Assembly (NCBI GenBank): GCA_016787785.1
Contig: JAEUTO010000007.1
Location: 1 to 64,000 of the forward strand
Length of the DNA stretch: 64,000 bases
Direction: 5' to 3'
Source of the DNA: Bacteroidia bacterium
GTDB taxonomy: Bacteria > Bacteroidota > Bacteroidia > B-17B0 > Aurantibacillaceae
Under the pieces are notes generated by a model. That model had not been told where the DNA came from, did not search any database, and saw only the letters and a program-made list of their open reading frames with translations. The position numbers were made by a program, and so were the translations under genes. Shown here piece after piece: positions 6,255 through 15,515 of this stretch (within the stretch, counting starts at the first letter, position 1; the number at the start of each line of letters is the position of its first letter).

Positions 6255-8609
6255 ATGCCCATAAAAATCCTTTTCCTGCTTTTGTTTTTAACCGCCTTCC
6301 AAGGCATTTATGCGCAAAACAAATTCACTATTAGCGGTTATATTAACGAAAAAGGCAGTAAGGAAAACATTCCCGGTGTTACAGTTTACATTCCCAAATT
6401 AAAACTAGGTACAACTTCCAATAATTACGGCTTCTACTCTATTACCTTGCCAAAAGATTCTGTAGAAGTAATTTTTAGTTATGTAGGTTTTAAAGCAAAA
6501 AAGTTGAGTTTCTATCTGGACAAAAATGTGAATTTAAACATTGAATTAGGTGCTGAAGATCTTGAGGAAGTAACGGTAACCGCTGAACAATCAAAAAAAA
6601 TTAGCGATGAAACTCAAATGAGTAGCGTTGACATACCTATTGAACAGATAAAACAAATTCCTGCTTTAATGGGAGAAAAGGATGTTTTAAAAGTAATTCA
6701 ATTAATGCCCGGTGTGCAAAAAGGGAGCGAAGGCAGCGCAGGCATTTATGTTCGAGGCGGTGGTCCCGATCAGAACTTAATTATTCTTGATGAAGCGCCG
6801 GTGTATAATGCCAATCATTTATTCGGTTTCTTTTCTGTATTTAATGGCGATGCGTTAAAAAGTGTGGAGCTTATTAAAGGTGGTTTCCCCGCGCGCTATG
6901 GCGGCAGACTTTCATCAGTGATCGATCTTCAAATGAAGGATGGGAATAAAGAAAAAATTCATGGAGAAGCAGGCATTGGTATTATATCATCTCGTCTTAC
7001 ACTGGAAGGACCTATCATAAAAAACAAATGCTCTTTTCTTGTTTCTGCCAGAAGAACTTATATTGACGCACTTATTTATCCGTTTCTTCCTAAAGATGGC
7101 AAAGCGGGATATTATTTTTATGACATGAACGCAAAAATAAATTATGTATTTAATGATAAAGACCGTTTGTATTTGAGCGGATATTTTGGAAAAGATAAAT
7201 TTTATTTAAAAACAAAAGATAATAATTCTGAAAGCAAAGCCGGCTTAGATTGGGGGAATGCCACCGGTACCTTAAGGTGGAACCATCTATTCAATAATCG
7301 TTTATTTTCAAACCTCTCTCTTATTTTTACCAATTACCAATTAGGTATAGAGAGTCAGGACAAATACGGCAGCGACTATTACAATCTGAAATATGTATCT
7401 AACATCCGCGACTTTGGCGCAAAATACAATTTTGATTTTATGCCCCATCCCAATCATTACATCCGGTTCGGTGTAAATTCTACCTGGCATCATTTTGTTC
7501 CTCAGGCTTTAGTTATCAAATCTTCCGACCCCATCAATGAGTTAAATAACAAATCGCAGAATATTGACACCTATGAAGGAGGGATTTTTATTGAAGACGA
7601 TTGGAAAGTAATTTCAAAACTTAAAATGAATATTGGCTTTAGACTTTCTGCATTTTCGAGCTATGGCACTAATTTTATTAATCCTGAACCAAGAGTGGCG
7701 GTGAGATATTTATTAGGAAATGATTTTTCTTTGAAAGGCTCTTATGCCTTGATGAATCAATACTTACATTTATTATCCAATACAGGAATCGGATTACCAA
7801 CAGATCTTTGGGTGCCGGCAACCAATAAAGTAAAACCACAGCAATCGCAACAAGTAGCTCTGGGTTTGGCAAAGGACTTGCCCGGCAAAAATATAACCAT
7901 TACCGTTGAAGGTTATTACAAATGGATGAAAAACGTATTGAACTATAAAGAAGGCGCAAGCTTTTTGAATGTTGGTGATAATAGCAATGCCGAAACACAA
8001 AATGATTGGCAAACCAAAGTTGTCTCAGGCAGCGGTTTAAGTTATGGTGCTGAGTTTTTGATCCAAAAGAAAGTTGGAAAATTTACAGGGTGGATCGGTT
8101 ACACCTTATCGTGGACCTGGTTACAATTTGATTCGTTAAACTTTGGAGAAAGATTCCCTGCACGCTATGACAGAAGGCATGATATTTCTGTTGTTGGTAT
8201 CTATAAAATAAACGATCACATCACTCTTTCTTCAACCTGGGTATTTGGAACCGGAAACGCTATTACTTTACCAATTGCTTCTTATGGCGTAGAGCAACAT
8301 GCAGTTACGGGGGCACAACAAACACAACCTGCAATGGGTGGTTATTGGCCTTACAGCGTAGCCGGTGATTACGGAAAAAAGAATTCTTTCCGTATGTCAC
8401 CGTATCATCGCATGGATATTGGCATACAGTTCCATAAAAAATTAAAGCGTTGCGTTCGCACCTTTGAATTTAGTGTTTACAATGTTTACAGTCGTCAAAA
8501 TCCATTCTTCTATTATATAGATTACGATCAAAACGCAAAGAAGAACAAATTGATGCAAGCTTCTTTGTTCCCAATTTTACCAAGTGTTTCATGGAGTTAT
8601 AAATTTTAA
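6255..8609 (+). CDS. TonB-dependent outer-membrane receptor with carboxypeptidase-like regulatory domain
   Basis: The 784-residue protein has a signal peptide ending YAQ (about residue 21). A carboxypeptidase-regulatory-like beta-sandwich follows (about 23-90; VTVYIPKLKLGTTSNNYGFY). The plug domain (about 125-235) includes GIYVRGGGPDQNLIILD and FGFFSVFNGDALKSVELIKG, and ends with GGRLSSVIDLQMK. The rest is a 22-strand-type barrel ending in an aromatic residue (SWSYKF). Such receptors import siderophores, cofactors or sugars using TonB energy; the substrate is not evident. The DUF4249 lipoprotein gene follows with no gap, a standard pairing in Bacteroidota. The gene lies just beyond the end of the cassette array and looks like ordinary chromosomal content. 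Confidence 0.9.
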   Translation: MPIKILFLLLFLTAFQGIYAQNKFTISGYINEKGSKENIPGVTVYIPKLKLGTTSNNYGFYSITLPKDSVEVIFSYVGFKAKKLSFYLDKNVNLNIELGAEDLEEVTVTAEQSKKISDETQMSSVDIPIEQIKQIPALMGEKDVLKVIQLMPGVQKGSEGSAGIYVRGGGPDQNLIILDEAPVYNANHLFGFFSVFNGDALKSVELIKGGFPARYGGRLSSVIDLQMKDGNKEKIHGEAGIGIISSRLTLEGPIIKNKCSFLVSARRTYIDALIYPFLPKDGKAGYYFYDMNAKINYVFNDKDRLYLSGYFGKDKFYLKTKDNNSESKAGLDWGNATGTLRWNHLFNNRLFSNLSLIFTNYQLGIESQDKYGSDYYNLKYVSNIRDFGAKYNFDFMPHPNHYIRFGVNSTWHHFVPQALVIKSSDPINELNNKSQNIDTYEGGIFIEDDWKVISKLKMNIGFRLSAFSSYGTNFINPEPRVAVRYLLGNDFSLKGSYALMNQYLHLLSNTGIGLPTDLWVPATNKVKPQQSQQVALGLAKDLPGKNITITVEGYYKWMKNVLNYKEGASFLNVGDNSNAETQNDWQTKVVSGSGLSYGAEFLIQKKVGKFTGWIGYTLSWTWLQFDSLNFGERFPARYDRRHDISVVGIYKINDHITLSSTWVFGTGNAITLPIASYGVEQHAVTGAQQTQPAMGGYWPYSVAGDYGKKNSFRMSPYHRMDIGIQFHKKLKRCVRTFEFSVYNVYSRQNPFFYYIDYDQNAKKNKLMQASLFPILPSVSWSYKF

Positions 8610-9443
8610 ATGATGAGACTATTTGTGATAATAACCTGTTTGTTGTTTCTTTCGTGTACAAAAGAGGCGAACGTGAAATTACCGGAAGCAAAATCGCTGC
8701 CGGTGATATATTCCTATATATGCCCTACAGACTCCGTTGTCCGTTTAAAATTGATGTCGTCTTCGCCTTTATTTACCAGCAACCAAATAGATGTGCTGGC
8801 TGCGGTTTCCGATGGGGATGTGAAGATCAGCAGTGCGCAAGGAACAGCACAACTGATTTTTAATCAAACCACCGGCTATTACGAATTAAAAACAAACTCT
8901 TACCCCATCGTACCCGGGCAAACATATAAAATGACGGTAACAACAGTAAAAGGTGATGTAGCAACAGCTGAAACACAAGTGCCATTCACAACCGTTCCCA
9001 TAAACACGATAACGGTAGAAAGCGTTCCCGAAAATTACCAAACAAGCGATCGCATCAAAGTTTCTTTTACCGATGAGCCGGGCAGCGTGAATTATTATCG
9101 AATAGCCGCTTTATATGCTTTTGTTTACACTGTGCAAGCAGATACAATAGCAGATGATACGCGCATAAATGAATTGTATAGCGACATTAACCATGATGGT
9201 GAGAACGCTTCATTAGCCGGAAGATTTTATCAGGTATCTGATTCTACTAAGTATTATGATGTTTTTCTTTATAACTGCAGCGAATCGTATTACAATTTTT
9301 ATAGGTCGCTTAAAAATTACTCAGGAGTAGGAATCAGTTTTCCTTCTCCAGCCGAGCCAACCCTCATGTATACAAACGTAAATGGTGGCTTTGGTTGTTT
9401 TGGCGCCTACACGCGTAGTATGCTTAGGTATAAGAAGAAATAA
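8610..9443 (+). CDS. DUF4249-family lipoprotein partner of the TonB receptor
   Basis: The 277-residue protein starts MMRLFVIITCLLFLSC, a clear lipobox with Cys16. The body matches the DUF4249 layout: an N-terminal Ig-like beta-sandwich (VVRLKLMSSSPLF, VSDGDVKI, YELKTNSYPIVPGQTYKMTV, about residues 40-130), then a second beta-rich part ending in SMLRYKKK. The family is known as the surface lipoprotein encoded next to FecA-like TonB receptors. It is presumed to cap the barrel or capture substrate, but its biochemistry is poorly defined. The start codon directly follows the receptor stop, so the two are surely co-transcribed. A weak hairpin (GTAAC...GTTAC, about 9470-9482) lies downstream. Confidence 0.85.
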   Translation: MMRLFVIITCLLFLSCTKEANVKLPEAKSLPVIYSYICPTDSVVRLKLMSSSPLFTSNQIDVLAAVSDGDVKISSAQGTAQLIFNQTTGYYELKTNSYPIVPGQTYKMTVTTVKGDVATAETQVPFTTVPINTITVESVPENYQTSDRIKVSFTDEPGSVNYYRIAALYAFVYTVQADTIADDTRINELYSDINHDGENASLAGRFYQVSDSTKYYDVFLYNCSESYYNFYRSLKNYSGVGISFPSPAEPTLMYTNVNGGFGCFGAYTRSMLRYKKK

Positions 9444-9506
9444 CAGATCCATAAAATCTATCCTTTTTGTAACGCGTTGTTACTTATCTTAAGTTTTTCT
9501 TACTTA

Positions 9507-10133
9507 TTATTCTTGTGTATCACCAGCTTTCTTTTTCTTTAGTTGGCGAGTGATGCTGATTGCCAATAAACGATTATAAGACGTTTTAGAAACAAAAGGA
9601 ACAGCGCGCCTTACCGGCAATAAAGAATGGCTAAATCTTAATCCGAATGTCCATTTCTCGTTTAAGTTGAAGCCAATACCTCCGTTGAATGAAAGCTCGC
9701 TTCTACTAAATGGATAGATATCTACCAGGTCGGGCGATACATTGCCATTTAAATGCTCGGCTAAATTGATCATGTATCCCAAACCAGGACCAAATTCAAA
9801 ATAAAGCATCTTTCTATGGTATTGAAAAAGTACAGGAACCTCAAAATAATGGAGGTTGACCTGATGTGGACTTTGCTTTCTAAATTGTGCATCGCCGATT
9901 CCCTTATCTAAAAGTAAAAGCTCGGTCTGAGCTGTCCATGTTTTATTCATTTTTAGCTGGAACCAGAATCCCGCTAAAAAGTCGCCGGCAGGCCGACTGT
10001 TAGTAAGATCTCCTGTGAGCGCATGATACGAATATCCCAGCTTAAGCCCAACGCGATATGGCGACTTGTAGTTATGCTGCGCGCATAGCCAAACACAATT
10101 AAAAATTGCTATTGTAACAAGCTTTTTTTTCAA
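9507..10133 (-). CDS. Outer-membrane beta-barrel protein (PorT-like family)
   Basis: The 208-residue protein has a short signal (IAIFNCVWLCAQ). Alternating beta strands follow, typical of small eight-stranded barrels of Bacteroidota: VGLKLGYSYHALTGD, FLAGFWFQLKMNKTWTAQTELLLLDKG, YFEVPVLFQYH, LYFEFGPGLGYMI, LSFNGGIGFNLNEKWTFGLRFSHSLLP. Function is unknown; many relatives are porin-like or structural. It converges on the DUF4249 gene and is transcribed away from the array remnant at 10.26 kb. Confidence 0.75.
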   Translation of the reverse strand: MKKKLVTIAIFNCVWLCAQHNYKSPYRVGLKLGYSYHALTGDLTNSRPAGDFLAGFWFQLKMNKTWTAQTELLLLDKGIGDAQFRKQSPHQVNLHYFEVPVLFQYHRKMLYFEFGPGLGYMINLAEHLNGNVSPDLVDIYPFSRSELSFNGGIGFNLNEKWTFGLRFSHSLLPVRRAVPFVSKTSYNRLLAISITRQLKKKKAGDTQE

Positions 10134-10264
10134 TACGTTAATAACGGAATTTTCTTTGACAAATTACGCTAAACTAAATTTTAAAAAGTAGCGCAGTCTT
10201 TTCCTTTTTTTGATAGTATTCGTTCGGTTTTTAAAAACTGCAAACGCTGACAAATATTGTATCG

Positions 10265-10369
10265 GGGCACTAACACTTGATACAAAGCACGATCAATGTT
10301 TTGTTCATTTACGCTCAAATGCATATCTTGGACCTATAGAAATTAGCCTCCCTGCACAACGTTGCGCAC
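10265..10369 (+). repeat. attC-like spacer element H (short class)
   Basis: GGGCACTAAC (10265-10274) starts the element. It ends CTGCACAACGTTGCGCAC (R' 10361-10369). The loop ACGCTCAAATGCATATCTTGGACCTA is the counterpart of the loop in element B. It opens a second, more decayed group of units. The rest of the gap 10134-10264 holds no gene. Confidence 0.6.
10300..10331 (+). promoter_or_regulatory. Bacteroidota-type promoter inside element H
   Basis: TTTG (10300-10303), 20 bp, TATCTTGG (10324-10331), positioned for the gene at 10401 with a leader of about 60 nt. Confidence 0.55.
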
Positions 10370-10400
10370 AACTCTTACATATAAAAAGATAAAATAACCT

Positions 10401-10919
10401 ATGGACATAACAACGCTTTTAAATGATAAGGGGCTTAAACCAAAAGTAAAAACAGAAACATTAAGCAGTTGGCTTCTTGACAACAAAATTACGCCGGACA
10501 ACCTCATTGCATTTGCCGAGACAGCAAAAGATCCTGCAAAAGCAACCTGCATTGAGGCGTTAGAGTATGCCACAAAACAAAAGCCCACAATAGTAAATAA
10601 AAAGACTTTTCAGTTCGTATCGCAAACACTTACTGCAAAAGCCCCGAGAGTAAAATGGGAAAGTGCAAAGGTTATAGGTAATACGGCACACTTATTCACA
10701 GACAAATTAGACGATGCGATAAAAAATCTACTCGACAATTCTGAACACATTGGAACTGTTGTTCGATGGAGTGCTGCTTTTGCCCTGGGCGAAATTTTAA
10801 AACTCAAGACAAAACATAACAAAGACCTATTTACGGCCATTGAAGCAATTTGCAAGCGAGAAGAAAAGAACAGCATCAAAAAAATCTATCTTGACGCTAT
10901 TAAAAAGACAAGCAAATAA
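10401..10919 (+). CDS. HEAT-repeat-like protein
   Basis: The 172-residue protein is all-helical and cytoplasmic, without a signal or membrane segment. Repeating helical pairs (VSQTLTAKAPRVKWESAKVIGNTA, then TVVRWSAAFALGEILKL) are typical of HEAT/armadillo repeats, which usually mediate protein-protein contacts. No enzymatic motif is seen. The gene lies between elements H and I. The flanking boxes GTTGCGCAC (10361-10369) and GGCGCATAAC (10941-10950) are an imperfect inverted pair, so it may be an older cassette. Such repeat proteins are common cargo of mobile cassettes, but a specific role cannot be assigned. Confidence 0.7.
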   Translation: MDITTLLNDKGLKPKVKTETLSSWLLDNKITPDNLIAFAETAKDPAKATCIEALEYATKQKPTIVNKKTFQFVSQTLTAKAPRVKWESAKVIGNTAHLFTDKLDDAIKNLLDNSEHIGTVVRWSAAFALGEILKLKTKHNKDLFTAIEAICKREEKNSIKKIYLDAIKKTSK

Positions 10920-10940
10920 AACTACGCCGAACAAAGTGGT

Positions 10941-11055
10941 GGCGCATAACCGTAGCTTTTCCTCCTCGGCTGAAAGTTAAAGTTTCGTTATCTTGTCCGT
11001 CAATTATTATCAACGGGGTTAAATTTATAACTTGCCTAAGAGTTCTATAACTAAC
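10941..11055 (+). repeat. Degenerate attC-like spacer element I
   Basis: It starts GGCGCATAACCGTAGC. It contains AAATTTATAACTTGCCTAAG, the counterpart of the element B promoter region (TAACTTGC at 11028-11035, with no good TTTG upstream). It ends near GTTCTATAACTAAC. Box sequences are eroded, so the assignment rests mainly on the loop similarity and on its position between two single genes. Confidence 0.4.
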
Positions 11056-11114
11056 TCAAGTGGACTTTAACTATTAAACAGAAACAATAATAAATAAATT
11101 AAAAAACAACTACA

Positions 11115-11366
11115 ATGAATAAATTTATGATCGATATCCTTTTACAAGGAATAGACAATGACACAAGAATAAAATTACTACCCAAAGAACAAGAAATAAT
11201 AAAAGAATGGGAAGAGAACGGAACACTTTTAGCTTCTTACATAAAAGCTGAAACTGCCGGGATCTATTTGGTATTAAAAGCTAACGACAAGTCTGATGCA
11301 GATAAAATGCTTTCCACTCTGCCCTATTATCCATACATGAAAATTGAAATAATTGCTTTGAGATAA
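11115..11366 (+). CDS. YCII/muconolactone isomerase-like small protein
   Basis: The 83-residue cytoplasmic protein has a predicted ferredoxin-like alpha/beta fold. The pattern KEQEIIKEWEENGTLLASYIKAETAGIYLVLKANDKSDADKMLSTLPYYPYM followed by KIEIIAL matches the muconolactone isomerase/YCII superfamily, in particular the final LPxxPYMxIEI segment. Members act as small dimeric isomerases or as accessory domains; the activity here is unknown. The gene stands alone between the degenerate elements I and J. Confidence 0.65.
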   Translation: MNKFMIDILLQGIDNDTRIKLLPKEQEIIKEWEENGTLLASYIKAETAGIYLVLKANDKSDADKMLSTLPYYPYMKIEIIALR

Positions 11367-11433
11367 AACAAAAGCGAACAATTATTTTTGGCTTACTTTT
11401 TTTGGAATAATTAAAATTGATCAATTCAATTTT

Positions 11434-11540
11434 GTGGTAACAAGTAGCAGCCATCATGCGACCTTCTTTTTAGTGTTAATACTCAAATTACTATCTTAGT
11501 TTTACAAAAAAAATACGACTAACCTCAAAACGTTATGCTT
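11434..11540 (+). repeat. attC-like spacer element J (short class)
   Basis: It begins GTGGTAACAAGTAGC and ends CTAACCTCAAAACGTTATGCTT (R' from 11532). The loop TTAATACTCAAATTACTATCTTAG corresponds to the element B loop, with a -7-like box TATCTTAG at 11492-11499. After R' comes AATTCACGCGGACA, like the GCGGACAGA that follows R' in elements A and E. Confidence 0.6.
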
Positions 11541-11852
11541 AATTCACGCGGACATAAGTTTGCGGAGAAAAGACATTGGCAGAGAAAGAAATTTTCCATC
11601 TACCCCTCTTGATCCCGTAGACCATTGAGTGTAGAAAATTACAGAGATCTATGTTTTTGTTTTCAAACAGTCCAATTAAAATTAATTGAAACACAACGAT
11701 GAGAAATTATCGAATCTATGTGCTTTAGAAGACGTATTAGTCAACTCCCGGAAAAGAATTTTCTATAAATCCACACAGTTGCCAAGGCACCAAAAAAGCG
11801 CACGTCTTTCTATAATTAGCCAAGAGTTCTAAAAAATTACTAATTTCATACT
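11541..11852. other. Gene-free stretch after element J
   Basis: About 310 bp without a credible gene on either strand. The first bases (AATTCACGCGGACATAAG) look like the start of a cassette unit, but no coding region or closing R'' box follows before the kinase gene. It is probably a decayed or deleted unit. No terminator or promoter of quality was identified. Confidence 0.4.
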
Positions 11853-14018
11853 GTGAAAACATTTAAATTTTTAGTTACGTTTTTCTTTGCAGTTTTCTTT
11901 ACAACTGTTTCTGCGCAAATAAAAACCAAAGCATTCTCAAAAGAATTTTATTTATGCGATAGCATTCCAGTAAACAAAATGCTTCCTGAGGAACGATTGA
12001 TACTTGATTCGTTACTCACAATTTACAACACGCAAAATAACGATACTGTTCAATTCAAAACACTTCTGCAAATTCCCGATTTAATTTCCGACATCAACAT
12101 TTGGCCGGCCTATAATACATTTCTCAAAGAGAAAGTAAATTCCGCTCTAAAAAATCTCAAAAACAGTGAGGAACAAAAATTAAAAACGCTAAATAAAATT
12201 TTCATTCGTACCATAAACAATGAAGGTCTTTTACAAATGTATATGGGCAATTACAGTACAGCTTCTGCATTATATAATCAAGCGCTTGAGATGGCTAAAA
12301 CTAAAAAAGCCCCAGCCGAAGAAGCTGAAGTTTACAATAGCATTGGCGGTCTTTATCATCTAAAAGGAGAAATGGAACTTACTTTAAAATACTATTTTCT
12401 GAGCATGCAGTTGTTTACTAAAATCGGCGACAAAGAAAGCACAGCACTTTTACTATATAATATTTCTCAAGTCTATTGCCTTCAACAAAACCTTCCTATG
12501 GCCATTAAGTATGCTCAGCAGAGTGTTAAAATATCTGAAGAAACCGAGAATTACTTTGAAGCGGGCACAACTTATTCATTACTGGGCAGTATACTTGCTT
12601 CAATTGAAGAGTATGAAAAATCAGAAAACTATTTAAAAAAGGCGTTTAAATTATCTAAAAGGTCTGGAAGCAAATTACTTGAAACTGAAGTTTTGATTAA
12701 CTTGGCTAATTTATACGCTTCTCAAAACAAAATCGATCTGGCAACAAAAACCTATGAGGCTGCTCGTTTATTAGCAATTGAAACCAATAATGGATTTTCT
12801 CTTAGAATTATTCTAGCCAATCTTGCTCAAAAATATAACCGAATAGGCAATTATCCATTAGCATTAAAATATGGAAATGAAGCACTTTTGCTTTCAAAAA
12901 GTTTCGATAATCATATATTAGAGGTCAATGCGATTACTATATTGGCTGAAATTTATTTAAACAGCAAGGACTATGCAAATGCCAGGAAATTTGGTGAGAA
13001 AGCTTTTTCAAATTCGGAACATTTAAAACTTACTAAAGAGAAAATGGATGCCGCAAATATATTAAAACAAGTTTATGCCCATGCTGGTAATTGGCAAAAA
13101 GCATTTGAGATGCAAAACACAGCAGCGTTTATTAACGACACAATCAACACGAACAAAAATAAAAAAATTCTTTACAATAAAATTTATCAGATCGAATATG
13201 AAAAAAAAGAACTGATATTACTTCAAGAACAAAAAATAAATAATGCGATAGCGGCTGAAGAAAAAAAAGTAGCAGAACTCGAATTAAGCCGAAGTCGTTT
13301 TATAATGTTAAGCCTTGGCGTGCTACTTATACTTACAGCATTGTTAGCTATTTTATTTATCAGGCAAAATAAATTTAAATCAATGCAAAGAAATATTGAG
13401 CTCGAGCAAAAACTTCTTCGTTCCCAAATGAACCCCCATTTTATCTTTAATTCCCTAAATTCAATTCACAGTGTGGTATTAAGCGGCGATACAAAGAATG
13501 CAACAAAATACCTGGCTTCTTTTTCAAAGTTAATAAGATCTATTTTAGAAAGTTCAAGGTTTGAATCTATCTCCCTGGAAAAAGAGGTTGCTTTATTAAA
13601 CAACTATATAAGTCTTCAGATCTTGCGCTTTGAGAACAACATCAAATACAACATCAACATAGAATCTGGTCTATATCCTGAAACTACCATGCTTCCTCCG
13701 ATGTTAACGCAGCCATTTATTGAAAATGCACTTGAACATGGTCTTTCTAATATAACCGACGCCTATTTAACGGTTAACTTTAAGCAAGCTGGAGGTTATT
13801 TAATTATCGAAGTTTGTGATAACGGTTTTGGTCTTGGCGAATCCAAAGATTCCAGTATGCACATTTCTTTAGCTACTACAATTACAAAAGAAAGACTTGA
13901 ATTACTCAATCATAAAAAAGCTCATAAAACAATTTTTTCAATTACTGAAGCCTTTCCTGAAAGTGATAATCGTAAGGGAGTAAGAGTTACTTTCAAAATT
14001 CCCTTACAAAATACCTAA
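11853..14018 (+). CDS. TPR-containing LytS-type sensor histidine kinase
   Basis: The 721-residue protein starts at GTG 11853; no ATG is better placed. A signal peptide (about 1-21, ending VSAQ) is followed by a periplasmic series of about seven tetratricopeptide repeats (about 110-430; GNYSTASALYNQALEMAK, YNSIGGLYHLKGEMELTLKY). Then come a coiled coil, one membrane helix (about 488-508, MLSLGVLLILTALLAILFI) and a cytoplasmic kinase core. The core has the His_kinase motif QMNPHFIFNSLNSIHS (near residue 530) and a HATPase with LTQPFIENALEHG and DNGFGLG. This group phosphorylates LytTR response regulators, and one follows 92 bp downstream. The periplasmic TPRs suggest sensing by protein contact. 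Confidence 0.9.
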   Translation: MKTFKFLVTFFFAVFFTTVSAQIKTKAFSKEFYLCDSIPVNKMLPEERLILDSLLTIYNTQNNDTVQFKTLLQIPDLISDINIWPAYNTFLKEKVNSALKNLKNSEEQKLKTLNKIFIRTINNEGLLQMYMGNYSTASALYNQALEMAKTKKAPAEEAEVYNSIGGLYHLKGEMELTLKYYFLSMQLFTKIGDKESTALLLYNISQVYCLQQNLPMAIKYAQQSVKISEETENYFEAGTTYSLLGSILASIEEYEKSENYLKKAFKLSKRSGSKLLETEVLINLANLYASQNKIDLATKTYEAARLLAIETNNGFSLRIILANLAQKYNRIGNYPLALKYGNEALLLSKSFDNHILEVNAITILAEIYLNSKDYANARKFGEKAFSNSEHLKLTKEKMDAANILKQVYAHAGNWQKAFEMQNTAAFINDTINTNKNKKILYNKIYQIEYEKKELILLQEQKINNAIAAEEKKVAELELSRSRFIMLSLGVLLILTALLAILFIRQNKFKSMQRNIELEQKLLRSQMNPHFIFNSLNSIHSVVLSGDTKNATKYLASFSKLIRSILESSRFESISLEKEVALLNNYISLQILRFENNIKYNINIESGLYPETTMLPPMLTQPFIENALEHGLSNITDAYLTVNFKQAGGYLIIEVCDNGFGLGESKDSSMHISLATTITKERLELLNHKKAHKTIFSITEAFPESDNRKGVRVTFKIPLQNT

Positions 14019-14110
14019 CAGTTATAGCCATATAGTTGATGTACGAACATCAAATGATTACAGTTATCCTCGTCATTTACAATTCCAATTTTATGTTGTA
14101 AATTTACTTC

Positions 14111-14860
14111 ATGCTAAGAGTAGTTATTATCGATGATGAAAAAAAAGCACGCCATGCGCTGAGGCAAATGATTGAAATATCATGCCCAACAGTTAGTGTT
14201 TTAAGCGAAGCTGATGGTGTTGAAACCGGGCTTGAAGCTATTTCTAAGTACAAGCCCGACGTGATCTTACTAGACATTAAGATGAAGGATGGAAGTGGTT
14301 TTGATCTCGTAAAAAAATTAATGAACGTAGATAGCAAAATTATCTTTGTAACGGCCTATCACGAATTTGCAGTTAAAGCCTTTAAATTTTCTGCCATTGA
14401 TTATTTATTGAAACCTGTTGACCCGGACGATCTAGCATTCGCTCTAAAGAAAGCAGAAGAAAGCATTAATAAAGAAAAAAACAATAAATATTTGGAATCT
14501 CTGTTAGAAAATTTTGCCGGAACTGCCAAGCAAATGAAAAAAATTGTACTTAAAACAGCCACTTCTATATTTATCCTTAATATATCAGATATTCTTTATT
14601 GCAGATCTGATGGTAATTATACTGAGTTTCATTGCAGTGATGGTCGTAAACCACTTGTGTCACGACCTATTGGCGAATATGAGGAAATGCTTACCGAATA
14701 TAATTTTATCAGAACTCATCACTCCTATCTCATCAATCTTGCACATGCCAACAGGTTTGATAAAAATGATGGTGGCGCGGTACTTATGAGTAATGGCGAA
14801 AGCACTCCTGTATCTGCCCGTAAAAAAGATGTTCTTTTAGACGCTTTAAACAAGCTATAA
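14111..14860 (+). CDS. LytTR-family response regulator
   Basis: The 249-residue regulator has an N-terminal receiver (1-120) with the acidic pair IIDDE, phospho-acceptor Asp55 (VILLDIKMKDG), Thr in FVTAYHE and Lys in DYLLKPVD. The C-terminal LytTR DNA-binding domain (about 140-247) includes DILYCRSDGNYTEFHC and IRTHHSYLINL. LytTR proteins bind paired 9-10 bp repeats in promoters. It is the obvious partner of the preceding TPR-LytS kinase. Its targets are probably local, since a lone LytTR protein and two secreted proteins follow in the same direction. Confidence 0.9.
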   Translation: MLRVVIIDDEKKARHALRQMIEISCPTVSVLSEADGVETGLEAISKYKPDVILLDIKMKDGSGFDLVKKLMNVDSKIIFVTAYHEFAVKAFKFSAIDYLLKPVDPDDLAFALKKAEESINKEKNNKYLESLLENFAGTAKQMKKIVLKTATSIFILNISDILYCRSDGNYTEFHCSDGRKPLVSRPIGEYEEMLTEYNFIRTHHSYLINLAHANRFDKNDGGAVLMSNGESTPVSARKKDVLLDALNKL

Positions 14861-14992
14861 CTTCCTACTTCCTTAGATCTTTCCCTAATATAAGTTACGT
14901 ATTTCAGCCATTTTAATACACTTGGTAAAAATAGTAATACACTTATACATATAGCTCCTTCATGTTCCTTCCAATGGGTAATTTTGATTCGC

Positions 14993-15478
14993 ATGGAAAG
15001 AATTTTAGTTATTGATGATAAATTTTTTAAGAAGGAGTTAGATGTTTTCTTGAAAAAACACAAAAAACGAATTAAAGTAGATACCAGAACTGAAAATATC
15101 GCAAGAGCCCTTGCCGTAATTTGTGAATCTTCACCTGCCTCCCATTCAAAAGAACAAAGATTATTAATTAATACAGCAAACACATCTATTCTTGTAAAAG
15201 TACAAGATATTATTCGCTGCCAAAGCAACAGAAATTACACCGAACTACATCTTCAAAACAAAAGTAAAATCACGGTAAGTAAGCCTTTAAAACAGTTTGC
15301 TCAACTCGAAATATTAAAAAGCTTTGCCCGTGTACATTTATCACATTTAGTAAATATAAATTACATCGATCGCTTTATTAAATCCGACGGCGGCTCATTA
15401 GTTCTTACAAATGGCACCAAACTCCCGGTAAGTAAAAGACGACGAGATGAATGGATAAAAAAACTAGATATCATTTAA
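14993..15478 (+). CDS. LytTR DNA-binding protein with vestigial receiver
   Basis: The 161-residue protein is read from ATG 14993 (a TTG nine bases earlier is possible). The C-terminal LytTR domain (about residues 55-160) is a paralogue of the one in the preceding gene: DIIRCQSNRNYTELHLQNK and ARVHLSHLVNINYIDRFIKSDGGSLVL. The N-terminus begins like a receiver (RILVIDDKFFKKELD), but only about 50 residues precede the DNA-binding domain. The phospho-acceptor strand and the Lys switch are absent, so it cannot work as a phospho-switched regulator. It may act constitutively, compete for the same sites, or form dimers with the neighbour. The gap upstream (14861-14992) holds no gene. Confidence 0.8.
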   Translation: MERILVIDDKFFKKELDVFLKKHKKRIKVDTRTENIARALAVICESSPASHSKEQRLLINTANTSILVKVQDIIRCQSNRNYTELHLQNKSKITVSKPLKQFAQLEILKSFARVHLSHLVNINYIDRFIKSDGGSLVLTNGTKLPVSKRRRDEWIKKLDII

Positions 15479-15515
15479 TGTAAAATGTATAAATAAATAA
15501 GTAAACAATAACGCT

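Noticed and set aside
10210-10392. Open frame of 60 codons upstream of the HEAT-like gene
   Set aside because: It runs through element H and its promoter. Codon content is not protein-like.
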